A stretch of DNA of 55,822 nt, taken from positions 1 to 55,822 of the IMG/VR virus record IMGVR_UViG_3300047095_000877; one strand, 5' to 3'. The position numbers were made by a program, and so were the translations under genes. Below are positions 30,192 through 37,716 of this stretch, in pieces. This DNA comes from a virus. Under the pieces are notes generated by a model. It had not been told where the DNA came from. It made no database searches and saw only the letters and a program-made list of their open reading frames with translations. Numbering within the stretch: the stretch's first letter is position 1; the number at the start of each line of letters is the position of its first letter.

Positions 30192-33100
30192 CAGCGCAGC
30201 CCCACACGAGTACGGGTGGATGGGCTCTGTTGCAGCCTATCAAGGGTCATGGTCATGCCACGCTTGGCGCCGTCACGGGATGCAGCGCGGCGGGTCTCAG
30301 CCATGGCGGACTCCAACTGGTCGCGGCTGACGTATTCAACACCGCCGATGTTGGTGGTCTGGAAGTTCATGTTCAGTACCGGCGACGGCGCCTGAGCCGG
30401 TGAGCGGCCCATCATGTCGCGCATGCGGCTGCCGCCATTGGCTGGCGCCTGCATAGCCACTGGGATGCGGCGGCCATCGGGCAGGGGCACATAAGCTTCG
30501 GGCTGGCTGCCTTCGCCAAAGACTGCCATCTGCGGTGAGTTGGCAATGCCGCCGCGGGCGTATTTCTTGAGCGGCACCGGGCCGCTGGAGGTCATCACGC
30601 CGCCCTTGGCAAAGGCTGGCATGCTGGCGCCAAAACCAGCCATGCCGGGACCTTCAAAATTCCAGCCGCCAGCTTGTGAAACCGGACCAGCACCACTGAA
30701 TCCCTGGAACCCGCCACCTAACGCCTTCAAGATCGTCTGCATGGTGATCATCACCAGCTGCTTCGCGATAATGTCGGTCGCCATCTTCACAAACGCTTGG
30801 CCAATGTTGGCGAACATCTGACTCAGCACTTGCTTGACCGATCCAGAGCCGGTGACGACCGCACCGACTGCACCCGCCATTGCGCTCGAGATCTCGGTCT
30901 CTACCAGTTGGCCGACCCGAACGAGGGTCTTCTCGACATTGGTCAGCTCAGCCAGCTGTTGCTTGAGCTGGCCGATGTAGCTGGCGAGCGCGACGCCGGG
31001 AGCGGTCTGAGCTTGGGCCAGTGCGTTGATGGCCGCAATCTGGCGCTCGTAGGCGATATTGGTCAGCTCGATCTCGGATCGAACGGCCGCAATCGCTGTT
31101 GGATCCTGCTGCTCGTTGGCGATGCGCAGGTTTTCATTCAGCTGAACCAGTCGATCAGAGCGCTGCAGGTCGATCTCGGCAATTCGCATCTGCGCATCAA
31201 GCAGCTCAGGCCGCATGCCCTGAGCTTCCAGTTGAACCCGCTTAGCCAGCAGCGCATTGTTGTCCTCCAGCGCTTTGGCCTGATCGCGCAGACCTTGGGT
31301 CTGTTGCTGGGCGTATTGCTGCGGAATCAGCGTCTCAAGCCCTCTGACTTGGGCTTGGTCCAAGCCAGCCAGCGCCCGGGCCTGGTCAAGCCCAGCTCCA
31401 GCCACGCCTAACTGCCCTTCAGCGCGCACGTCGCGGCGCGCTTGGGCGCCAGTACCAGCAGCGCCGCCAGCCGTGCGCATTGCGCTACCGGCCATCAAGT
31501 GCAGGGCACGCATGGTGCCCTCCGGGGTCATCACTTCGATGGCGTGACCACCAGCGCCGGTGTTGCCAAGGTCGCGACCGAAAGTGGCGCCGCCCTTGAG
31601 CGTGAGCGCCGAGCCGGCCGGCGCGCCGAAATCAATGCCGCCGTGGAAGCTGCGGCCGAACAGGTTGCGAGGACCGTAGGGGCTGGTAACACCAAACGAA
31701 CTCGGCGCCTTGCCGTTGACCAGGAAATACTTGTCAGCATCAGCCTTGGTGATCGGCCGCCCGTCACCCCAGCGCAGGTCGAGATGAGCGCCAGTGCTCT
31801 GGCCGGTGTTGCCGGTGCGAGCAACGATGCCGGTGGTTGGTGTGCCGCCGCTGCCGCCAGACGTGACGGCCTCCATGCGCGTAGCCGAGCTCAGCTCCTG
31901 CTGCGCCTGCCGGACGCCAAGATCAGACTCGAACAGCCGCTTGCGCAGATCGCCAAGACGGTTTTGCAGCTCAACGAACGACCGCGCCGATTCGCTGCGG
32001 ATGCCTTCAAAGGTGCCGGCCCAGACATCACGCTGCTGCTGGATTCGCTCCTGCTCGTAGTCGTAGCGGCGGCGCACCAGATCCATCTGGTTGCGGAACA
32101 CTGCGTTCTGCAGGTCGATCTCAGCCCTGGCCGTTGCCTCGTTCAGCCGCTGCTGTTCAGCAGCGAGGCGCTCGGCTTCTTTCTTGGCCTTGTCGGCCTT
32201 GTCCTTGCCGCCGCTGGCATCGCTCGGATCGGCAAACTTGCTCAGCTGCTTCTGAAGATCCTCGAGCTCCTTCTTGGCAACCTCGGCCTGCGTCGGAAAC
32301 TTGAGAGGATCAAGGGCATTGAGGGTCTTTTGCGCCTTGGCGATCTGCGTCTCAATGATCTGCTTGTCGGTGACGTTGCCAAGGAACAGGCGCGCACCAG
32401 GCACCCAGAATCGCGCCCATTCCTTGCTGTTGTAGTCAGCTAGGTCCTTTTGCGCCTTGCTGAGCGATTTCTTTGCGTCGTTGACCGCGCCTTCTACTTC
32501 CTCGCGGGTTTTGCCCGCATAGTCGGCCGCTGGGTCGTAGTCGCGCAGCTCCTTGATCTGCTGCCGCAGCTCGGCAATCTTCGCGATGCCGCGCACCAGC
32601 ACGTCGATGACGACCGTGACCACGCCAAGCTTCAGCAGGCTGCCGATCGCAGCCCTCAGTGCCACCACCTTCGGTGTCGCCAGCGCAGCGGCCGCCGCAG
32701 CCTGAGCGCCACCGGTTTGCAGAGCGGCAAACGCGGCCACAATGCCTGGCCGCAGCGCAACGAATGCCTTGACCGCCAGCGTCAGCGCACCGAACTGCAG
32801 CGCCAGCCGGGCGATGTTGCCGATGATCTCAGCGTTGTCGACGATCGCCTTGAACGCCAGCGCGATCTGCTTGGCAGTCGAGATCAGCGTCGGACCGACA
32901 TCACGCAGCAGGTTGCCAAACGCATCCTGGATCTGTGCACCGACCGGCAGAAGAGCAGCGCCAAATTGCTGCTGGAAGTTCTTCAGGTCACGAGCAAATC
33001 GTGCGCCGGCATCTGCATCCGACTTGGAAATCTTCTCGGCCGTCGTTGTGTAGCGCTCGCCAAGCGCCACCACAAACTTCATCACGTCGTTGAGACCGAC

Positions 33101-34027
33101 GACGCCCTGCTCGAGATCCTTCTGTAGTTGCGGCAGGCTGCGGCCGGTTGCCTCGGCGAACAGCGTCACCGCGCCCGGCAGTCGCTCACCGAGCTGACCC
33201 TGCAGTTCTTCCGCCGAGACCTTGCCCTTCGAGAAGATCTGGCTCATCGCCAGCAGCGAGCCCTGCACCTCTTCGGCGCCGCCACCGGTGGCCTTGATGG
33301 CTGCAGTGACGTTCCTGAACACCACCTCGGCGTCCGTCACCTTGCCGCCAGCGCCGATCACGGAGGCGCTGAGCTTGGTCATGCCCTGCGTGCTTTCCAG
33401 CAGCGGCACATTCAAGCGGTTGGTGACATCAGCCGCAGCGGCCAGAGCACGCTCGTAGCTTTGCTGGTCGCCCACCACGCCCTTGGTGGCGATGCGCAGC
33501 TTCTCGATCTGCGCTGCGTAATCAGCCGTGCCGGCAATCGACTGCCGGAACATGCCGACCTGCGCACCGACAGCGCCGCCGGCGAGCGCACCAGCCGCGC
33601 CACCAAACGCAGCGCCAATACCGGCGCCAACCAGGCCCTCAGGGCCGCCAAACACGCCTGATGCAGCCACTGCACCAGCGGTCTGCGCAAACTGCAGCGC
33701 ACGGCCACCGCGCTGCTGTGCGCCAGTCGCCCGATCAAGCTGCGCCTGGTACTTGTTGATCGTGCCGGTGAGCTTGGCGTACTCCCTGTCGGTCAGCGAC
33801 AGCTGAGCACGCACGTCCTTCAGCGCGTTGATTGATCGCCGCAGGTCATTCTCAGTGCGATCGGCTGCGCCGCCAAGCTGCAGTGCAGCATTTTTGAGTT
33901 TCTGGAGATCGGCCGCGGCCGGTGATGCAGTGGTCTGGAGCTGACGAACGGCATTCTTCAGGCTCTCGACCTGATCCATCCCCCGGAGGAGGACCTCGAT
34001 CCTGGCTCTGATCGTCTCATTTGCCAT
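30191..34027 (-). CDS. Tape measure protein with M23-like peptidase domain
   Basis: A 1278-residue tail tape measure protein that sets tail length and assists DNA entry. The N-terminus is a long coiled coil. A TP901-type block follows: LRIATKGVVGDQQSYERALA, MTKLSASVIGAGGKVTDAE, FRNVTAAIKATGG, AEELQGQLGERLPGAVTLFA. Residues about 752-845 are M23/LytM-like: SPYGPRNLFGRSFHGGIDFG holds the H and D ligands and ALHLMAGS the other His. That domain may open the cell wall. The C-terminus is Gly/Pro-rich. It starts 8 nt inside the end of the GT gene. Confidence 0.9.
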   Translation of the reverse strand: MANETIRARIEVLLRGMDQVESLKNAVRQLQTTASPAAADLQKLKNAALQLGGAADRTENDLRRSINALKDVRAQLSLTDREYAKLTGTINKYQAQLDRATGAQQRGGRALQFAQTAGAVAASGVFGGPEGLVGAGIGAAFGGAAGALAGGAVGAQVGMFRQSIAGTADYAAQIEKLRIATKGVVGDQQSYERALAAAADVTNRLNVPLLESTQGMTKLSASVIGAGGKVTDAEVVFRNVTAAIKATGGGAEEVQGSLLAMSQIFSKGKVSAEELQGQLGERLPGAVTLFAEATGRSLPQLQKDLEQGVVGLNDVMKFVVALGERYTTTAEKISKSDADAGARFARDLKNFQQQFGAALLPVGAQIQDAFGNLLRDVGPTLISTAKQIALAFKAIVDNAEIIGNIARLALQFGALTLAVKAFVALRPGIVAAFAALQTGGAQAAAAAALATPKVVALRAAIGSLLKLGVVTVVIDVLVRGIAKIAELRQQIKELRDYDPAADYAGKTREEVEGAVNDAKKSLSKAQKDLADYNSKEWARFWVPGARLFLGNVTDKQIIETQIAKAQKTLNALDPLKFPTQAEVAKKELEDLQKQLSKFADPSDASGGKDKADKAKKEAERLAAEQQRLNEATARAEIDLQNAVFRNQMDLVRRRYDYEQERIQQQRDVWAGTFEGIRSESARSFVELQNRLGDLRKRLFESDLGVRQAQQELSSATRMEAVTSGGSGGTPTTGIVARTGNTGQSTGAHLDLRWGDGRPITKADADKYFLVNGKAPSSFGVTSPYGPRNLFGRSFHGGIDFGAPAGSALTLKGGATFGRDLGNTGAGGHAIEVMTPEGTMRALHLMAGSAMRTAGGAAGTGAQARRDVRAEGQLGVAGAGLDQARALAGLDQAQVRGLETLIPQQYAQQQTQGLRDQAKALEDNNALLAKRVQLEAQGMRPELLDAQMRIAEIDLQRSDRLVQLNENLRIANEQQDPTAIAAVRSEIELTNIAYERQIAAINALAQAQTAPGVALASYIGQLKQQLAELTNVEKTLVRVGQLVETEISSAMAGAVGAVVTGSGSVKQVLSQMFANIGQAFVKMATDIIAKQLVMITMQTILKALGGGFQGFSGAGPVSQAGGWNFEGPGMAGFGASMPAFAKGGVMTSSGPVPLKKYARGGIANSPQMAVFGEGSQPEAYVPLPDGRRIPVAMQAPANGGSRMRDMMGRSPAQAPSPVLNMNFQTTNIGGVEYVSRDQLESAMAETRRAASRDGAKRGMTMTLDRLQQSPSTRTRVGLR

Positions 34028-34666
34028 GGTCGTTCAGCACCTGAAGAGCGGCCGATTCCATGACCTGGATGCCCTCCAGCATGGCCTTTGGATCCTCAAC
34101 CGAGTATAGGCCGCACAGCCACTGCAGCACCTCGTACTTCAGGCCGGTGTAGCCACCCATGACGACATTCCATTGCGTCTGCAGACGCAGGAACATCATC
34201 ACGATCTCCCAGTTCTCGTCCCAGACCTCAAAATCCTTTTCTGGCTCAGGGCCAGGCAGGACGACACCCATCAAGCGGGCGTCGTCCGCCGAGTCATCCT
34301 TCACCGAACCACCTGCGGCCCAGTAGCGGGCCGCGTCCTCTAGTTTTTTGCTTTGCTGCCTTCCAGGCTTGCCAGGTAGGCAGCGATGATCCCACGGGTG
34401 AAGTAGGGATCATCCAACTGCTCCTTCAGCGTGCTCTTGGTGAAAGGCAGCTCCTTGCCGGCTTCGTCCGTGATGCCCTCCCAGCCCTGGAGAACGGTCT
34501 CGATGAGATCGAGATCGCCTTTATCGATCAGCTTCTGAAATTCAGAACGACCGATGCGCTTGAAGATTGCGTCAAAGGTCTCGCTTTCAAAGCGGCCGCC
34601 ATCGACGGGTGATTCGACGGTGACTGGCCACTTGAAAGTCGAAGACTTCTTGCGGACGAATGCCAT
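34017..34666 (-). CDS. Tail assembly chaperone GT fusion by -1 frameshift
   Basis: The extended product of the G-like gene. Ribosomes slip at AAAAAAC (34343-34349) and continue in the -1 frame (codons from 34343 leftward, LEDAARYWAAGGSV) into the T part, ending at 34017. No stop codon separates the frames. The T part (residues about 120-215; EVWDENWEIVMMFLRLQTQW, then VMGGYTGLKYEVLQ) is DUF1799-like, as in GT proteins of lambdoid phages. The GT form binds the tail tube protein and tape measure. The GTG at 34304 also permits separate initiation, but the frame geometry favours a fusion. Confidence 0.82.
34340..34666 (-). CDS. Tail assembly chaperone (lambda gpG-like)
   Basis: A 108-residue chaperone that coats the tape measure protein before tube formation. 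The pattern STFKWPVTVESPVDGGRFE, then FKRIGRSEFQKLIDKGD, is G-like. The gene lies between the tail tube and tape measure, the standard place. The last sense codons, GCA AAA AAC before TAG, form the slippery site for the GT product. Confidence 0.85.
   Translation of the reverse strand: MAFVRKKSSTFKWPVTVESPVDGGRFESETFDAIFKRIGRSEFQKLIDKGDLDLIETVLQGWEGITDEAGKELPFTKSTLKEQLDDPYFTRGIIAAYLASLEGSKAKN
34343..34349 (-). other. -1 ribosomal frameshift slippery heptamer
   Basis: On the coding strand the heptamer is A AAA AAC, in the correct phase: codons AAA and AAC followed at once by TAG. A -1 slip re-reads AAA AAA then CTA GAG GAC, with no stop before the T-frame. This is one of the classic X XXY YYZ sites used in lambdoid tail chaperones. 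Confidence 0.85.
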
Positions 34667-34683
34667 GCAGGTGAGCTCCGTGA

Positions 34684-35616
34684 TCAGGTGAAGACTAGGC
34701 TGACTTCGTCGTTTCCGGCAGAAGTCGGGATCGCCACATAGGGCAGGTTCAGCATCTGGATGCCGTCGCTGTCGCTATAGGAGGGGTTGGTCAGGTCAAC
34801 CTTTTGGGCGGTGAAGGCAACGATGTTGCCTGCGGTGGTGCCGTGGGTGAAGGTCAGGCTGCCCGTGGTGTTGTTGTTGGCGATCGTGAAGTAGTCCTTC
34901 TGCGCAATGGTCGGCGCCTCGATCACGACCTCGCCAGCAGGGGCGCGGTTGGTGATCAGCACCTGGCGGGTGCAGCCGATCAGCTCGCGGTGGACGACCT
35001 CGTTGGCCACGTCGAAGCTGACGTTCATCAGGCAGCCGGCGTAGGACAGCAGGCTGAAGTTAGAGGTGTTGCCCTCCTTGAAGATCACCGGAGTCGCCTG
35101 AGCGGTATAGGTGGCCGCAGGGGCGACGGTATCGGTCGGCGCGTTGTAGATGCCGGTCATCGTGAACGAGATCACCGGGATCTCATTCAGGTTGCAGGTC
35201 ATCGTGAAAGTGCCGCGGCAGCCGGTGGCCTTGTGCAGCACGCCATCGTTGTTGAAGTAGATGGTGGCGCTGGAGAAGCTGGAGCTCACCGGGGCGTAGG
35301 TCACGCTGGTGGTGGCCACGACGGTCTCGGAGAAACCGCAAGCCTTCAGCAGGGAGCCAAAGCGCGGTGCAGTACCGGCGGTGCCGGAACCAGCCAGCTC
35401 CACCTCAAAAGTGATGCCGACGCGGGTGTTGGCGAGCAGCTGCTCGGAGTTGCCCAGATAAGGGCGGATCAGCTCGCGGCTGACAACATCAGCCTCGAGC
35501 GGGGTGATTTCAAGACCGCGGACGAGAACGGCATCGGCGCCGGCGGGGGTGCTATCGGTGCCGTAAGTGGCTTCAGCTTTCGCCAGAATCAGGCGCTTGC
35601 GAGTCAGGAGCGGCAT
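34684..35616 (-). CDS. Major tail tube protein
   Basis: A 310-residue protein: RKRLILAKAEATYGTDSTPA, GLEITPLEADVVSRELIRPY and KACGFSETVVAT are hallmarks of the siphovirus tail tube family, with strands typical of the tube fold. A C-terminal Ig-like domain is possible (KVDLTNPSYSDSDGIQML). It would stack in rings around the tape measure. It follows the small 35573 gene and precedes G/GT. Confidence 0.88.
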   Translation of the reverse strand: MPLLTRKRLILAKAEATYGTDSTPAGADAVLVRGLEITPLEADVVSRELIRPYLGNSEQLLANTRVGITFEVELAGSGTAGTAPRFGSLLKACGFSETVVATTSVTYAPVSSSFSSATIYFNNDGVLHKATGCRGTFTMTCNLNEIPVISFTMTGIYNAPTDTVAPAATYTAQATPVIFKEGNTSNFSLLSYAGCLMNVSFDVANEVVHRELIGCTRQVLITNRAPAGEVVIEAPTIAQKDYFTIANNNTTGSLTFTHGTTAGNIVAFTAQKVDLTNPSYSDSDGIQMLNLPYVAIPTSAGNDEVSLVFT

Positions 35617-35755
35617 TGCTCGTTACCTCAGGAGTTGCGTGAGCAGGGGTGACAGCCGGCTCAGTCCGCTCGATGAGCTTCCGCTTGCCGGACTTGGGGT
35701 CCAGGAGGTAAGTGCCTCCTTGCCCATGGTATTGATCGATTGTGATAGCCATCAT
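35573..35755 (-). CDS. Small tail-module protein
   Basis: A 60-residue protein (MAITIDQYHGQGGTYLLDPK, then SGKRKLIERTEPAV) with a disordered Pro/Ala/Ser-rich tail. Start at ATG 35755 (or 35752), overlapping the upstream stop (TGATG), and it overlaps the tail tube start by 44 nt. Small proteins in this place are common in such tail modules, but their function is unknown. Confidence 0.6.
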   Translation of the reverse strand: MMAITIDQYHGQGGTYLLDPKSGKRKLIERTEPAVTPAHATPEVTSNAAPDSQAPDSGES

Positions 35756-36177
35756 CAAGCCGCCAAGTTGGTGACAGAGGACCTGTACCGCACAAGGTAA
35801 TCGCACATGACGACGCCTGCCGGTTGATCAGCCTCGACTGTTTGGAACTCTACTCGTTGTGGCTGAATATCCATGGCGAGACCGCCAAGGGTCAGGTCAG
35901 CCATCAATTTGCTGTGCAGTGATTCCACAATCGGATCTGCAGCCTGGTCCGGGATGTTGGCACGCACCACCACTGCAATCCGCACAGTCAGCGACCAGTC
36001 CAGTGTTGGCAAGCTGGTGTTCTGCTGGGCAACGTCCTCGATCGGCTCGACAACAATCGCCGGGCTCTCTTGTCTCGCCATCGGCTCGACCCTGCTGCGA
36101 TAGATGCGCGCCGCTACGCCGGTCGTTCCGGTCAGCGCCGTGCGGATTGCAGCAAGGATCTGTTCGCGCTTGGTCAT
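35755..36177 (-). CDS. Tail terminator-like protein (lambda gpU-type)
   Basis: A 140-residue protein with a tail-terminator or minor tail look: REQILAAIRTALTGTTGVAA, ARIYRSRVEPMARQESPAIV, then LDWSLTVRIAVVVRANIPDQ and VVMCDYLVRYRS. Placed between head-joining and tail tube genes. The family caps the tail tube and sets its length. Confidence 0.78.
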   Translation of the reverse strand: MTKREQILAAIRTALTGTTGVAARIYRSRVEPMARQESPAIVVEPIEDVAQQNTSLPTLDWSLTVRIAVVVRANIPDQAADPIVESLHSKLMADLTLGGLAMDIQPQRVEFQTVEADQPAGVVMCDYLVRYRSSVTNLAA

Positions 36178-36186
36178 GGCATCAGA

Positions 36187-36261
36187 TTAGCGGTGGTCGC
36201 CACAGCAGGCGCGAAGGATGGAGTGAGAAATCAGGACTTCTGCAGCAGCCGGATAAAACAT
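36187..36261 (-). CDS. Possible 24-residue peptide
   Basis: A short ORF, MFYPAAAEVLISHSILRACC followed by GDHR. Its ATG is 2 nt after the FII-like stop and it fills most of the gap before the tail terminator gene. Low confidence because of length. It could instead be a spacer between head and tail genes. Confidence 0.25.
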   Translation of the reverse strand: MFYPAAAEVLISHSILRACCGDHR

Positions 36262-36263
36262 GG

Positions 36264-36701
36264 TCAGTAGCTGCCCTCATCAATCGTGGAAGCATCAACC
36301 CAGGCCGTGCCGTTGTTCACCAGCAAATCACCAGACTGAGCACTGGTCAGCTCAACATCAGCCAAGTCACCTAGGCCAAATTCTTGCTTCGCATTGGGCT
36401 GGCCGCCTGGCGCAAGCTGGCCAGTAGCAAGCTTGCTTAGGCTCACCTCACACATCTGACCGTCATCAATCAGCCGGGTCTCTCTCACCTGATACGCAAC
36501 GCCCGCAACGGTGATGCCATCGCCGTAAATCAGCGTGCCAAAGTCCACCGCACGACAAGTCAGCGTGTAATCGGTGGTCAGCACCATGCCGTCGGCCACC
36601 ACCTGGCTTGGCATGTCCAGAATGCCCTTGGCCGTCACCGCGCCAGCAGTGCAGGTGACGCCAAAGTCTTCAAGGAACAGGTTTAGGTCTTCGGTGATCA
36701 C
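36264..36701 (-). CDS. Head-tail joining protein (lambda FII-like) with fibre-like tail
   Basis: A 145-residue protein. Residues 1-100 resemble the gpFII family: LEDFGVTCTAGAVTAKGILD, TLTCRAVDFGTLIYGDGITV, YQVRETRLIDDGQMCEVSLS. The C-terminal 35 residues (GDLADVELTSAQSGDLLVNN, ending GTAWVDASTIDEGSY) use the NG-x-AW motif of this phage's fibre proteins. So it is an FII-like protein with an appended surface-type segment. Its ATG overlaps the GH130-like stop (ATGA). Confidence 0.72.
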   Translation of the reverse strand: MITEDLNLFLEDFGVTCTAGAVTAKGILDMPSQVVADGMVLTTDYTLTCRAVDFGTLIYGDGITVAGVAYQVRETRLIDDGQMCEVSLSKLATGQLAPGGQPNAKQEFGLGDLADVELTSAQSGDLLVNNGTAWVDASTIDEGSY

Positions 36702-37714
36702 AGCGGCACCGCCTTCTGTCGTGCAATCAGGCTAGCCGCATCGCTCGCCAGCACCGCAACCTCAGTCCCAGCCCAGGCTGGCTGACCCTTGATCATCACG
36801 TCACCAGTCAGCCGGATCCGCACCTCGCCGCGGTGACTTACCGTCGGGGAAATCTGGCGCAGATTCTCCACCCTGATCGCGTCAACCGCGCAGTGAAGGT
36901 CGTTGCGGCCATACGCAATCAGCGCCTTGTGCCCGCTTACCTCAAGCCCGCCGGGAAACACGCACAGCGGCTGCCAACGCGTCTCGCAGTCGGGAACACC
37001 CCACTCCTCCTTAGCTGTCAGCACCGGCGCGCTCGACACCATCATCGGTGCATGCGGCGCCGTCGCGGCAAACGTCAGCCACGCTGCGTGGTACAGCCGG
37101 CTGCGGCGCGGGTGTTTCTCCCAGCTATGGAACATCGTCAGCTTCTGGCCTTGCCAGTCGACCGCCGGCGTGCCGCCGCTCATCCGTCCCCAGCGCCAGC
37201 GCACGGGAGCGCTGCGCCATTCCTGCACCACCTCGTCGCCCTCGAGCTCGAGCACCGTCCAGCCGGCAGCGCCCATGTCATAGACGCACCGCAGCGCGCC
37301 CTCAGCCTCGAAGAACGTCCAGTTCTTCTCCTTGCTGCTCCAGTCGTTGGCGCCGTATTTCGGCACCCAAACCTTCGCCAGGCTCCACGTCTTGCCCTTC
37401 TTGGCCAGCTTTCCGTACGCCTGCACGCACTTCCAGCCCTCCTTCAGGCCGTAGCGGGCGATGGAAAACGCGATGTACGTACATTCGCCGTACACAAAAA
37501 GTCGTGGATCCTCGAGTGAGCACCCCTTTTCGACACCCGGCACCTTCAGCCGTTGATTGCGCAGCACGTTGCGCGCACCATCCATCTCGGCCAGCACGAT
37601 CTCGCTGACCTTGAAGTCTTCCGGCTCAGACCGGTATGCCAAGAGAAAGCCCTCCCCAGAGCGAACCAGGGAGGGGTTGTAGTTTCGCTTGGCCTGAATC
37701 AGCCCAGCGATCAT
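36698..37714 (-). CDS. GH130-like beta-propeller protein fused to small C-terminal domain
   Basis: A 338-residue protein. Residues 1-285 resemble the five-bladed propeller of glycoside hydrolase family 130 and related glycosidases: KRNYNPSLVRSGEGFLLAYR, CSLEDPRLFVYGECTYIAFS, NWTFFEAEGALRCVYDMGAA, MSGGTPAV, LVYDP-like positions and VPDCETRWQPLCVFPGGLEV. Residues 285-338 resemble a small head-module domain (DUF7210-like). It sits between the capsid and head-tail joining genes, so it may be a virion glycan-acting or glycan-binding protein. Catalytic competence is unclear. Start at ATG 37714, 2 nt after the capsid gene stop. Confidence 0.65.
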   Translation of the reverse strand: MIAGLIQAKRNYNPSLVRSGEGFLLAYRSEPEDFKVSEIVLAEMDGARNVLRNQRLKVPGVEKGCSLEDPRLFVYGECTYIAFSIARYGLKEGWKCVQAYGKLAKKGKTWSLAKVWVPKYGANDWSSKEKNWTFFEAEGALRCVYDMGAAGWTVLELEGDEVVQEWRSAPVRWRWGRMSGGTPAVDWQGQKLTMFHSWEKHPRRSRLYHAAWLTFAATAPHAPMMVSSAPVLTAKEEWGVPDCETRWQPLCVFPGGLEVSGHKALIAYGRNDLHCAVDAIRVENLRQISPTVSHRGEVRIRLTGDVMIKGQPAWAGTEVAVLASDAASLIARQKAVPL

Positions 37715-37716
37715 GC

